Assembly: GCF_001507645.1 (NCBI RefSeq) | Contig: NZ_CP013909.1 | Location: 1,736,001 to 1,800,000 of the forward strand | Source of the DNA: Hymenobacter sedentarius | GTDB taxonomy: Bacteria; Bacteroidota; Bacteroidia; Cytophagales; Hymenobacteraceae | DNA: 64,000 bases | Direction: 5' to 3' | In this document: piece by piece, positions 53,167 through 61,934 of the stretch | Position numbering within the stretch: the stretch's first letter is position 1 | Layout: the number at the start of each line of letters is the position of its first letter | Notes under the pieces: generated by a model | What the model was told of the DNA's origin: nothing | Seen by the model: only the letters and a program-made list of their open reading frames with translations | Databases searched by the model: none | Position numbers and translations under genes: made by a program

Positions 53167-54843
53167 ATGTCTTCCACGTCTTCGGCGGCTTCCGAAAAGG
53201 CTCGGTCTGCTCCCTCTCGGGGGCGGCGCGGGTGGCTGCGGCAGGGGGTGCTCCTGATGCTGGCCATGGGCTGCGGGGTGCTGGTGGCCAACAATCCCTT
53301 CCGGCCATCGTCGGAAAATCCCGACGCTACGGCCCGCGGCTACCTGCGTTTCAAGGAAATATTGAGCTACGTGGACCGCGACTACGCCGACTCTGTCGAT
53401 ACGGAGGCCTTGGCCGATTACGCTGTGGGGCAGATGCTCGAAAAGCTCGACCCGCACTCCGTCTACATCCCGGCCCGCGACCGTGAAAAGACGGATTCCT
53501 TCCTGCAAAGCGACTTCGACGGCATCGGCATCGAGTTCAACCTGTTTCGCGATACCATGACCGTGGTGGCCCCGCTCAGCGGCGGACCAGCCGAGCAAGC
53601 CGGCGTGCAAGCCGGCGACCAGATTTTGAGCATTGCCAACAAGCGTGTTTCGGGTGGGCACCTGAGCACCATTCGGCTCAGCGAGCTTTTGCGCGGGCCC
53701 CGCGGCAGCAGCGTGAGCATGGAGCTGCGCCGTCGTGGGCAGGCGCACTTGCTCAACCTGACCATTCCCCGCAGCCGCGTGCCTAATGCCTCGGTGGATG
53801 CCGCGTACCTGGTGGATGGCCAGACCGGCTACATCAAGGTGAGCCGGTTTGCTTCGAATACCTACGACGAGTTCAAGGCCGCCCTGGCCGACCTGCGCCG
53901 CCAGGGCCTCACGCGCCTCGTGCTGGATTTGCGCGGCAACCCCGGCGGCTACCTCGACCGCGCCACTCAGCTGGCCGACGAGTTTATCGGGGGCTCGCGC
54001 AAAATCGTGTATACCGACGGCAAGGGCGAGCAGTACGACTCGCAGACCTACGCCCGGGTGGCCGGCGAGTTTGAAGAAGGTGCCCTGGTGATACTCGTGG
54101 ACGAAGGCAGCGCCTCGGCCGCCGAAGTAGTCGCCGGCGCCCTGCAGGACCACGACCGCGCCACCATCGTGGGCCGCCGCACCTTTGGCAAAGGCTTGGT
54201 GCAGCAGCCCATAGCCCTGAGCGACGGCAGCGAGCTGCGCCTGACCATTGCGCGCTACTACACCCCGTCCGGCCGCTCCATCCAGAAGCCCTACGGCGCC
54301 AACTACGCCGAATACCGCGCCGACGTGGCCAACCGCGCCGCCCACGGCGAGCTGCAATCGGCCGACAGCATCCGCTTCGCCAAAGAGCTGCGATTCCGCA
54401 CCGACCACGGCCGCACGGTATACGGCGGCGGGGGCATCATGCCCGATGTTTTTGTGCCCCGCGATACGCTGGCGCATTCTGCCTACGTCACCAAGCTGCT
54501 GAGCCACGGCGTGGCCCGCGCCTTTGCCTTATCCTTCTATCAGGCGCACAAAGCGGAGCTGGAAGGCCTGCGCTTCGAGCAGTTTCATGCCACCTTCCGC
54601 ATTTCCGATGCGCAACTGGTGAGCCTGGCCGCCCAGGCGGCTCAAGTTGGCGTGACCACGGATGTGGCCTCCATTCGCCGGTGCGCGCCGCTGCTGCGCA
54701 ACCAGCTCAAGGCCTACATTGCCCGCAGTGCCTACGGGCCCGTGGCGTACTACACCGTGCTCCGCGAGCAGGACCCCGAGCTGCAGCGTGCCCTGCACGT
54801 GGTGAGCGACAGCACCGCCCAACTGGCCCTGCTGGGCAAGTAA
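53167..54843 (+). CDS. C-terminal processing peptidase (S41, CtpA-like)
   Basis: 558 residues. A basic N terminus and one hydrophobic segment (GVLLMLAMGCGVLVA, about 27-41) suggest anchoring or export. A PDZ domain (about 115-215; FDGIGIEFNLFRDTMTVVAPLSGGPAEQAGVQAGDQIL) is followed by the S41 protease core with nucleophile Ser317 in EGSASAAE and general base Lys342 in RTFGKGLVQ, the expected 25-residue spacing. LDLRGNPGGYL is the substrate-cradle motif. Role: cleaves proteins from their C terminus in the periplasm, often in envelope quality control. The C-terminal 150 residues are helical, as in Bacteroidota members. Confidence 0.95.
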   Translation: MSSTSSAASEKARSAPSRGRRGWLRQGVLLMLAMGCGVLVANNPFRPSSENPDATARGYLRFKEILSYVDRDYADSVDTEALADYAVGQMLEKLDPHSVYIPARDREKTDSFLQSDFDGIGIEFNLFRDTMTVVAPLSGGPAEQAGVQAGDQILSIANKRVSGGHLSTIRLSELLRGPRGSSVSMELRRRGQAHLLNLTIPRSRVPNASVDAAYLVDGQTGYIKVSRFASNTYDEFKAALADLRRQGLTRLVLDLRGNPGGYLDRATQLADEFIGGSRKIVYTDGKGEQYDSQTYARVAGEFEEGALVILVDEGSASAAEVVAGALQDHDRATIVGRRTFGKGLVQQPIALSDGSELRLTIARYYTPSGRSIQKPYGANYAEYRADVANRAAHGELQSADSIRFAKELRFRTDHGRTVYGGGGIMPDVFVPRDTLAHSAYVTKLLSHGVARAFALSFYQAHKAELEGLRFEQFHATFRISDAQLVSLAAQAAQVGVTTDVASIRRCAPLLRNQLKAYIARSAYGPVAYYTVLREQDPELQRALHVVSDSTAQLALLGK

Positions 54844-54873
54844 GCGCGGGCGGCATCTGTCATTGCGCCTTTT

Positions 54874-55048
54874 CTGTCATTGCGAGCGCAGCGCGGCAAT
54901 CCGTCCTGTCAACACCAGACATTTTCTAAAGCGACAAGCCCCGGTACTGCGCAGTGTCGGGGCTGGTTACTTTATAATTGGCGTAACACTTTATTGGGCT
55001 GGTCGCGGAGAGAGGACGGATTGCTTCGGCTCTGCCTCGCAATGACAG
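54874..55048. repeat. Palindromic element family D
   Basis: Outer arms CTGTCATTGCGAG (54874-54886) and CTCGCAATGACAG (55036-55048) and inner arms GCAATCCGTCCT / AGGACGGATTGC are inverted copies. Between them an AGCCCCG...CGGGGCT hairpin (54937-54964) contains the self-complementary core ACTGCGCAGT. The GTCATTGCGAG(C/G) ... GCAATC pattern resembles a dispersed repeat found in many bacterial genomes. It lies between the S41 protease and hmgA, both on the plus strand. Confidence 0.85.
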
Positions 55049-55129
55049 GCGCCGCCCATAGTGACCAGTGGGCAACGCCAAAACAAGCCGGCCCCGTAAC
55101 TTCACTGCCCAAATCCCACCCTTGTTCTC

Positions 55130-56335
55130 ATGTCGCACTACCACCGCCTCGGCCAGATTCCGCGCAAGCGCCATACCCAGTTTCGCCAGCCCGATGGCAC
55201 CCTGTATTCGGAGCAGCTGGTGGGCACGCTGGGTTTCCACGGCGTGTCGTCGCTACTCTACCACGTGCACCCGCCCACCCAGATTAAGCACGTGGGCGAG
55301 CCCCGGCCCTACGCGCCTAAGCTGCTCAAGGACCGGCCGCTGCAGCCCGAGCACCTGCGCACGCTGGCCCAAACCAGCACCGGCGGCGACTACCTCGCCG
55401 CCCGCCAGACCCTGCTTGGCAACGCCGACGTAACGATGAGTATCTGCAACCCCACGGACAAGCGGATGGACTATTATTACAAAAACGCCCAAGCCGACGA
55501 GGTGATTTTTGTGCACGAAGGCCGCGGCGAGCTCTGGAGCCAGATGGGCAAGGTAGCTTTCGAGCCCGGCGACTACGTGGTGGTGCCGCGCACGGTCATT
55601 CACCAGCTCCACTTCGAAGAAGGCCCCGTCCGGCTCATGATTATCGAGTCCTTCAGCCCCGTGGAAACGGTGCGGCGCTACCGCAACCACTTCGGCCAGC
55701 TGCTGGAGCACTCGCCCTACTGCGAGCGCGACATGCGTCCGCCCACCGAGCTGATTCTCGACGACTTGCCGGAGGGCGACTACGTGGTGCAGGTCAAAAA
55801 AGAAGGCATGCTGCACCAGCTCACCTACGCCCATTCGCCCTTCGACGTGGTGGGCTGGGACGGCTATTTCTACCCCTACGCCTTCAGCATTCACGATTTT
55901 GAGCCCATCACCGGGCGCCTGCACCAGCCGCCGCCCGTGCACCAAACCTTCGAGGGCCACAACTACGTCATCTGCTCCTTTGTGCCGCGCCTGTTTGACT
56001 ATCACCCGCTCAGCATTCCGGCGCCCTACAACCACTCCAACGTGGACTCCGACGAGGTGCTGTACTACGTGGCCGGCAATTTCATGTCGCGTAAAGGCGT
56101 CGATTTGGCCTCCTTCACCTGGCACCCCACGGGCCTGCCGCACGGCCCGCACCCCGGCACCGTAGAGGCCAGCATCGGCAAGAAAGAAACCCACGAGCTG
56201 GCCCTCATGCTCGATACCTTCCGCCCGCTCTACCTCACCGAAGCGGCGCTGCCCTACGTCGACGCCCGCTACCCCATGAGCTGGAACCCCGGCTTCGTGC
56301 CCGACCCACCCAAATCGGCGGATATGATGGATTGA
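55130..56335 (+). CDS. hmgA: Homogentisate 1,2-dioxygenase
   Basis: A 401-residue cupin-fold iron enzyme that opens the ring of homogentisate to maleylacetoacetate in tyrosine and phenylalanine breakdown. Family segments are clear: MSHYHRLGQIPRKRHTQFR at the start, FVHEGRGELWSQMGKVAFEPGDYVVVPR in the cupin core, and HNYVICSFVPRLFDYHP and TWHPTGLPHGPHPGTVEASIG at the iron site (His and Glu ligands present). No other tyrosine-degradation gene is within the window, so the pathway is not clustered here. The palindromic family D element precedes it. Confidence 0.96.
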   Translation: MSHYHRLGQIPRKRHTQFRQPDGTLYSEQLVGTLGFHGVSSLLYHVHPPTQIKHVGEPRPYAPKLLKDRPLQPEHLRTLAQTSTGGDYLAARQTLLGNADVTMSICNPTDKRMDYYYKNAQADEVIFVHEGRGELWSQMGKVAFEPGDYVVVPRTVIHQLHFEEGPVRLMIIESFSPVETVRRYRNHFGQLLEHSPYCERDMRPPTELILDDLPEGDYVVQVKKEGMLHQLTYAHSPFDVVGWDGYFYPYAFSIHDFEPITGRLHQPPPVHQTFEGHNYVICSFVPRLFDYHPLSIPAPYNHSNVDSDEVLYYVAGNFMSRKGVDLASFTWHPTGLPHGPHPGTVEASIGKKETHELALMLDTFRPLYLTEAALPYVDARYPMSWNPGFVPDPPKSADMMD

Positions 56336-56430
56336 GCTGAACCGTGGGCTAACTGCTAGCTAAAGCCAAAACAGAACGTCATGCTGAGCTTCTCGCAGCA
56401 TCTCTACTGCTTCGTTGAGCCGCAACGGGG

Positions 56431-56590
56431 AACCTCACCCCCGGCCCCTCTCCAAAAGAGAGGGGAGCCTGACGTTAAACAAACAAAAAGCCCCGACTCA
56501 AGTGAGCCGGGGCTTTTCTGTTTTTAGGAATTGAGCTAAAAATTGTGCCGTGGCTCCCCTCTCTTTTGGAGAGGGGCCGGGGGTGAGGTT
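56431..56590. repeat. Palindromic element family B, copy 2 (B2), perfect 39-base arms
   Basis: Arms 56431-56469 and 56552-56590 are perfect inverted copies over 39 bases. Each arm contains the internal hairpin CCCCTCTCCAAAAGAGAGGGG and ends with AACCTCACCCCCGG or its complement. The 82-base centre carries an ordinary bidirectional terminator. It separates converging genes. A related copy sits inside the tamA-like gene. Confidence 0.92.
56486..56517. terminator. Bidirectional terminator nested in element B2
   Basis: AAAAGCCCC pairs with GGGGCTTTT around an inner CTCA/TGAG stem. A and T tracts on both sides suit hmgA and the converging protease gene. Confidence 0.88.
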
Positions 56591-56645
56591 CTCACGTGAG
56601 ATGCTTCGCTCAGCCGGACGCTCTACTCATTCTCGGCCTGCAGCC

Positions 56646-59600
56646 TTATTGCTCCATTTTCCCACCGGCCCGCTCGGGGTGCTGCGCGGGGATGGTTTGT
56701 AGCTTGAAGGGCTGCTTTTTCAAGTCGGCCATGATGACCTCCACGGCTTTGGCCAGCTGCGGGTCGTCGCCGTTTTGGGTGGCGTTGGGCAGCACGTCCA
56801 CTTCGATGTCGGGCGAGACGCCGATGTTCTCGATTTCCCATTTTCCGTCGGGGCTGTAGATGCCGAAGCTGGGCGACGTCACGCTGCCGCCGTCCAGGAG
56901 CGGCGGGTAGCCCGAAATGCCCACCAGGCCGCCCCAGGTGCGCTTGCCTACGATGGTGCCCAACCCGCGCCGCCGGAAAAAGGCCGGCAGTGCATCGCCG
57001 CCCGAGCCGGCAAACTCATTCACCAGCATCACCTTGGGTCCGTAGATGGACGCGCCCGGCGACGTAAACGCCGGGCCCTCACGGGTGGCCCAGTAGCTGA
57101 GCAAAGGCCGGTTGAGCAGGTCGAGAATGTAGTCGGCCACGAAGCCGCCGCCGTTGAACCGCTCGTCAACGATGACGGCTTGTTTATCAAGCTGACTGAA
57201 GTAGTAGCGGTTGAAAAACTCGTAGCCTTCGGCGCCGGTGTTGGGCAGGTACACGTAGGCCACGCGCCCGCCGGTGAGCTCGTCCACTTTGCGGCGGTTG
57301 CCCTCCACCCAGGCAATGCGGCGCAGGGTGGCCTCGCTGGCCACGGGCACCACGGTTACCTCGCGGGCGCCGCTCATGGTAGGCTTGGTGTTTACCGTAA
57401 GCGTGATTTGCTTGCCCACGGTGTTCTCAAAGAAGCTGTACACGTTGTCGGTGCCGCGCACCGGGCGGTTGTTCACTGCCAGCAGGTATTCGCCTGCCTT
57501 CACGTTCACGCCGGGGCCCGTGAGCGGGGCGCGCAGGCTAGGGTTGAAGCTTTCGCCGTTGAATACCCGCTTGAAGCGGTAATGGTCGTTGGCTACCTCG
57601 TAGTCGGCGCCGAGCAACCCCACCGGGCCAGCTTGCATCGTGGGCATGTCGCCGCCGCTCACGTAGTTGTGGCCCACCACCATTTCGCCCATCATCTCCC
57701 CAAACAGGTAGTTGAGGTCGGCCCGGTGCGCCACGTAAGGTAGGAAGGAGGCGTACTTTTTCTTGGTAGTCGCCCAGTCCAGGCCGTGCATGTTGGCGTC
57801 GTAGAAATAGTCGCGCTCCAGGCGCCACACTTCGTTGAACATCTGCGTCCACTCGTGGCGCGGGTCGATGTATGCGTCCATGCCGGTGAGGGTGAGCTTG
57901 CCGTCGGCCGCGGCGGGTTTGCCCGCTGCTTCCACAATCCCGAAGGCATTATTGGGCGCCATGTAGAGCAGCTTCTTGCCATCGGCGCTGAGGGCATAGC
58001 CGTTCACCTCGGCCATAAACACGTCGTCTTTGCGCTCTTTCAGGTCGAAGCGGTGCAGGCGCTGCGTGGGCTCGGGGACGGTTGCGGTGGGGCCGGCCGG
58101 GGTTGCTGCGGGCATGTCTTCCAGATAGAACAGCTTGTCGCCATCGGCTACTTCGACGTCCGCGAGGGCGCCCACGGCGGAGCCGGGCACCACCAGCACG
58201 CGCTGGCTCATTCCGAGTGTATCGATAACCACTTTCACGCTGGCCGGCTTTTTCCCTTTCAGGTCCTTTATCGCCACTTTGGGCGCGGGGCGGTTGCCCA
58301 CGGGCTTGCCCACTACCACCGAGTCCGGCTTGGTGGCGGCGTCTTTTTCTTCGTCGCTTTGCGGGGCGAAAGGCGACGCATCTTTCTGGTTCAGCACGGC
58401 CACGTAGAGGGTGCGCTTGCTCATCCGGTCGTAGGCCGTCATGTCGAGCCAGGTGGTGCGCAGGCCCACATCGGTGCTGGCCGCAAAGAAGAGGTACTTG
58501 CCATCGCGGCTAAATGCCGGCGACGTAGCGTCGCTGCGCCCGTCGCTGATGGCAAAGCGCCGCCCCGTGGGCACGTGGTACACGTACACCGTGCGCAGGT
58601 GGTTGGGCATCAGCGCCGAGTACGCTAGCCACTGTGCATCCGGCGACCAGGCTGGGGCCATCACCGGCTCGCCCCGGACGGGGCCGAAGGCATCAGTGGC
58701 TACCCGCACCGGCTTTTTGGTGGCCAGGTTCAGGTACCAAAGGTTGAGCTTTTTGTCGGTGTAGGCTATTTTCTTGCTATCGGGCGACCACAGCGGATGG
58801 AAGTAAAAGGACGGCGCGCCCAGTGAGTAGGCCTCGGCGGGCTTGATGCCGCGCTGGTCTTGCACGTGCAGCTGGTACTCGCCCGATACATCCGACACGT
58901 AGGCGATGCGCGTGCCATCCGGCGACCACGCCGGGTAGCGCTCGTGGGCGCCGTCGGAATGGGTGAGGTTGCGGCTCTCGCCTTTCTTGGCGGGGACGGT
59001 GAAAATGTCGCCGCGGGCTTCCACCACGGCCCGCATGCCGGTGGGCGAAATGGCGGCCGAGCGCAGCATAGTAGCCACGTTGCGGTACTGCGGGCGCAGG
59101 GCCAGTACCTCGGGCGTGATGCTGATTTTCAGGGCAGTGGCCTTGCCCGATTCAGTATTGAGCACGTGCAGGCGCCCGGCCTGCTCGTACACCAGCTCGG
59201 TGCCGTAGCCGGCCAGGGCCTTCACGTCGTAGTCGGTATGCCGGGTGAGCTGCTCTACCTTCTTGGAGGCCACGTCGTACACAAACACGTTGTTGGTGCG
59301 CTGCCGGTCGCTGAGGAAATACACCTTGCCGCCCAGCCAGCGCGGGCTGGTATCGGTGGCGTTTTCGTGCGGAATTTCTTCGGTAGCCAGGGTTTGCAGG
59401 TTGGTGAGCCAGATGGGGCCGGTTTGGCCACCGCGGTAGTGCTTCCAGGTGGTGGTGGCGTTGGTTATGTGCGTATGGGCCAGGGTTTTGCCATCGGCCG
59501 AGTAGCTGCCTTTCTCGCCCATCAGCAGGGGCAGGCGTGTGGGCAGGCCGCCGGCCACCGCCACCGTAAACAGCTGCAACGACCGCGCATACGCTTCCTG

Positions 59601-59987
59601 CGAGCTGCTGAAGAGAATGCTCTTGCCGTCGGGCGTCCAGTCGCGCACTACGTCGGCCGAGGGATGCCAGGTGAGGCGGCGCGGCTGCCCGCCGCCGATG
59701 GGCACCACGTACACGTCGGGGTTGCGGTCGTAGTCGCCGGTGAAGGCTATCCACTGGCCGTCGGGCGAGAAGTGGGGGCTGGTTTCCACGCCGGGGCCCA
59801 CGGTGAGGCGCTGCGGGTTGGAGCCGTCGCGGTTGGCCGTCCAGATGTCGCCGGCGTAGCTGAAGGCCAGCTTGTCGCGGCTCAGCGCCGGCTCGCGCAG
59901 TAGCAGGGTTTCGGGGCTAGCGGTTTGTGCCCGGGAGGTCAGCGCAAACGCCGACGCCAAGGCCAGCAAAGAGTAAGGTTTCACCAT
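56646..59987 (-). CDS. Tricorn-like S41 protease with beta-propeller domains
   Basis: 1113 residues. A signal peptide (MVKPYSLLALASAFALTSRAQ) is followed by WD40/TolB-like propeller blades (about 30-640; repeats of SPDGQWIAFTGD, SPDGTRIAYVSD, SPDSKKIAYTDK, SPDAQWLAYSA). A C1 mixed domain, a PDZ domain (about 790-880) and the S41 catalytic domain come next. The nucleophile is Ser995 in NEFAGSGGDALP, matching tricorn protease, and TWGGLVGISGYPPL follows. Role: degradation of peptides, here exported to the periplasm or surface. The C-terminal tail KKQPFKLQTIPAQHPER is seen in many Bacteroidota members. Confidence 0.95.
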   Translation of the reverse strand: MVKPYSLLALASAFALTSRAQTASPETLLLREPALSRDKLAFSYAGDIWTANRDGSNPQRLTVGPGVETSPHFSPDGQWIAFTGDYDRNPDVYVVPIGGGQPRRLTWHPSADVVRDWTPDGKSILFSSSQEAYARSLQLFTVAVAGGLPTRLPLLMGEKGSYSADGKTLAHTHITNATTTWKHYRGGQTGPIWLTNLQTLATEEIPHENATDTSPRWLGGKVYFLSDRQRTNNVFVYDVASKKVEQLTRHTDYDVKALAGYGTELVYEQAGRLHVLNTESGKATALKISITPEVLALRPQYRNVATMLRSAAISPTGMRAVVEARGDIFTVPAKKGESRNLTHSDGAHERYPAWSPDGTRIAYVSDVSGEYQLHVQDQRGIKPAEAYSLGAPSFYFHPLWSPDSKKIAYTDKKLNLWYLNLATKKPVRVATDAFGPVRGEPVMAPAWSPDAQWLAYSALMPNHLRTVYVYHVPTGRRFAISDGRSDATSPAFSRDGKYLFFAASTDVGLRTTWLDMTAYDRMSKRTLYVAVLNQKDASPFAPQSDEEKDAATKPDSVVVGKPVGNRPAPKVAIKDLKGKKPASVKVVIDTLGMSQRVLVVPGSAVGALADVEVADGDKLFYLEDMPAATPAGPTATVPEPTQRLHRFDLKERKDDVFMAEVNGYALSADGKKLLYMAPNNAFGIVEAAGKPAAADGKLTLTGMDAYIDPRHEWTQMFNEVWRLERDYFYDANMHGLDWATTKKKYASFLPYVAHRADLNYLFGEMMGEMVVGHNYVSGGDMPTMQAGPVGLLGADYEVANDHYRFKRVFNGESFNPSLRAPLTGPGVNVKAGEYLLAVNNRPVRGTDNVYSFFENTVGKQITLTVNTKPTMSGAREVTVVPVASEATLRRIAWVEGNRRKVDELTGGRVAYVYLPNTGAEGYEFFNRYYFSQLDKQAVIVDERFNGGGFVADYILDLLNRPLLSYWATREGPAFTSPGASIYGPKVMLVNEFAGSGGDALPAFFRRRGLGTIVGKRTWGGLVGISGYPPLLDGGSVTSPSFGIYSPDGKWEIENIGVSPDIEVDVLPNATQNGDDPQLAKAVEVIMADLKKQPFKLQTIPAQHPERAGGKMEQ

Positions 59988-60134
59988 GTTTTAATTGAAG
60001 GATATGAAGAGGCGTCCAAGTTAGCTCCGAAACTGATAAACAATTATTTTCGCTTAGGCGGGGAGCTACCTGCTCGCGGTGAACCATTGGCTTAGCTTTT
60101 GCCGTATTTGCAGTCCAGTCATTCTTTAATCTAT

Positions 60135-60656
60135 ATGAAAAAGATTTTCCTATTAGCTCCCCTGGTGCTTTTTCTGGCCGTGGTTGGCTGCAAAAAGCTC
60201 GACCAGCTGCTTACTTTCAACGTCGACGTTTCGCAGAGCGTGACCATACCGGGCTATTTCGTGGGCGCCCAGCTGGCTCCGGTGAAGGTGGTCACGAAGT
60301 CGGAAGAATCCTTCCGCAACAACAAAACCACGCGCGACAACGTCAAAAACGTGTACCTCAACAAGATGGTGCTTACGGTGACCAGCCCTTCCGGGGCCAC
60401 GTTTGACTTCCTGGATAAGATTGATATCTACATCAATACGCCCAACGCCAACAACAAAATCAAGCTGGCCTACCTCTACTCCGTGCCCCAGGGCACCAAC
60501 ACCATCACCCTGATACCCACCACCGACAAGCTTGACGAGTACCTGAAGTCCGACACGTACGAGCTGACGGTAGACGCCAAGCTCACCGGCTTCAGCGCCA
60601 ACGACTTCACCGTTCGGTCCGACGCCACCTTTAAGGTTACGGCAGACCCGCTGTAG
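60135..60656 (+). CDS. Lipoprotein of unknown function
   Basis: 173 residues with lipobox AVVGC (Cys19) and a single all-beta domain (FNVDVSQSVTIPGYFVGAQLAPVKVVTKSEE; YELTVDAKLTGFSANDFTVRSDATFKVTADPL). Length and strand pattern resemble small Bacteroidota surface lipoproteins. The ATG at 60135 is preferred because it starts the signal peptide; an in-frame start at 60099 adds 12 residues. The next gene converges on it across a strong terminator. Confidence 0.82.
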   Translation: MKKIFLLAPLVLFLAVVGCKKLDQLLTFNVDVSQSVTIPGYFVGAQLAPVKVVTKSEESFRNNKTTRDNVKNVYLNKMVLTVTSPSGATFDFLDKIDIYINTPNANNKIKLAYLYSVPQGTNTITLIPTTDKLDEYLKSDTYELTVDAKLTGFSANDFTVRSDATFKVTADPL

Positions 60657-60673
60657 CGCCAGCCGATTTACTG

Positions 60674-60716
60674 AAAACGACCGCGCCGGCCCCATTGGAG
60701 CCGGCGCGGTCGTTTT
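60674..60716. terminator. Bidirectional terminator between the lipoprotein and secreted-protein genes
   Basis: AAAACGACCGCGCCGGC pairs perfectly over 17 bases with its complement around a 9-base loop. A and T tracts flank it on both sides. Confidence 0.92.
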
Positions 60717-60733
60717 TGGGGCTGCCTAGCTGG

Positions 60734-61462
60734 TTATTTCACCACCGCAATGCGGTTGTAGTAGTCCATCATGCGGGCAATGTCGGCGGGGCGGGTGTAG
60801 TCGAGGTGCTGCGTGGTGGCGAAGGTGCGCACCTCCTCGGTGCGGGTGCCAAACAGGCGCAGCACGCCGGCCTGGGTCGGCTCGAGCGGGCGCAGGGGCT
60901 CACTGCCGTTCATGCCTGGGCCGGCCAGCAGGGTCGCCACCAGGGGGCGGCGCCCGTTGGGTGTGGGCACCGGCGCCACCGTGTACAGCCAGCCCAACAG
61001 CATAGGCCCGGCATCGATGGTAGTGAGCACTTCCACAAACTCGCGGCGCGTACCGGCGCTGCCCTCCTTCACTGTCCGGGAGCGAAAGCGGCGCAGGGGC
61101 ATTTCCGCGTCGCCGGCTTCGCCCAGGTCGAAGCCCCGCAGGCTGCCGGCCGGCCACAGGTGGGTGGAGTCAATTTCTACCGAGTCCTGGGTTTCGAGCA
61201 GCTGCAGGCCGGCATGGAAGCGCAGGCCCGGCACGGGGCGGCAGCGGCCATCGTAGGTGCGCACAGTGCCAAACTGGAAGGTGCCATCGCCCAAGAAGCC
61301 CGTTGCCTGCCTGAGCGAGGCGCGCAGGGTGTGTGCCGCCGCAGCGTTATTAGCCTGCTGGTAAATCCTTTGGGCTTCCGCTTGGTCCCGTGCCATCTGG
61401 GCCCGGGCGGGTTGCCAGCAGGCCACTAAGAACACCGCAAATAAGTAGTAGGAGTGCTTCAC
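60734..61462 (-). CDS. Secreted protein of unknown function
   Basis: 242 residues with a Sec signal peptide (MKHSYYLFAVFLVACWQPARAQ). The mature part starts with a helical stretch (AEAQRIYQQANNAAAAHTLRASL) followed by a mixed alpha/beta domain (GTFQFGTVRTYDGRCRPVPGLRF; TRREFVEVLTTIDAGPMLLGWLYTV). A single cysteine in the mature region argues against a disulphide. No family is recognised. It has a well-formed promoter upstream and stands alone. Confidence 0.78.
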   Translation of the reverse strand: MKHSYYLFAVFLVACWQPARAQMARDQAEAQRIYQQANNAAAAHTLRASLRQATGFLGDGTFQFGTVRTYDGRCRPVPGLRFHAGLQLLETQDSVEIDSTHLWPAGSLRGFDLGEAGDAEMPLRRFRSRTVKEGSAGTRREFVEVLTTIDAGPMLLGWLYTVAPVPTPNGRRPLVATLLAGPGMNGSEPLRPLEPTQAGVLRLFGTRTEEVRTFATTQHLDYTRPADIARMMDYYNRIAVVK

Positions 61463-61934
61463 TAACTTATTATTAAAGGAAGATGGAATAAAAATTGCAC
61501 CAAAACTACAATAACATCGGCATCTATCACAATTCTGATTGTTGTGCTGAATTGTTTCGGGCTTCCAAGCACCTTGTCAGCCCAAAGCGCAGAAATTTGG
61601 ATTTGTTATACTTGTTGAGTAAGTAGCTGATATTCAAGAGAAATAATAGTAGAGAATAGGCGTTTAGGCTCGTGCACAATAAATTTATCCGCCTGCTTTA
61701 ATTGGCTCAAGTTATAAGGTGCGGGTTGTAATATTCCACCATTGGGAGGTCGTTTTATCTGCCGCCATTAGGGCGCGGCCGGAGTTGCGAACATAACGAA
61801 TAGAAGTGGCCGCGTTGCCCAGCATGGGTTGCGAATAGCCGGTAGAAAGCCACGCAAGTGCTGCAAAGCAAAAACGCCACCCTGCCGCCCGTAAGTTGAG
61901 CTGAAAGGGTGACGCTGCTTTGCTTGTGGCAGAC
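61463..61934. other. Intergenic region with a possible decayed ORF
   Basis: 472 bases. The first 200 are AT-rich and contain the promoter of the secreted-protein gene. Between about 61720 and 61915 the minus strand has an open stretch resembling a signal peptide (RFCFAALAWLSTGYSQP) followed by about 45 residues, but with no ATG, GTG or TTG before it. It may be a remnant. The motif TTGAGCTGAA lies at about 61894. Confidence 0.4.
61501..61532 (-). promoter_or_regulatory. Promoter of the secreted-protein gene (TTG-N21-TAGTTTTG)
   Basis: On the minus strand TTG at 61532-61530 and TAGTTTTG at 61508-61501 are 21 bases apart, 38 bases before the start codon at 61462. The -7 box is an exact consensus match. 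Confidence 0.55.

Larger units (their letters stand above)
56336..56645. other. Convergent intergenic region filled by repeat and terminator
   Basis: 310 bases between hmgA and the tricorn-like protease gene. It holds the TTGAGCTGAA motif overlapping the hmgA stop codon, a GTCATGCTGAGC-type repeat fragment near 56378-56400, and the palindromic element B2 with an internal terminator. No gene is supported. Confidence 0.6.

Noticed and set aside
53140..54507. 455-codon minus-strand frame opposite the S41 protease
   Set aside because: Antisense to a complete protease with all catalytic residues; the composition is typical of shadow frames here.
54937..54964. Strong hairpin in element D as a terminator of the S41 protease gene
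   Set aside because: The stem is good but no T tract follows on either strand, so I treated it as part of the repeat.
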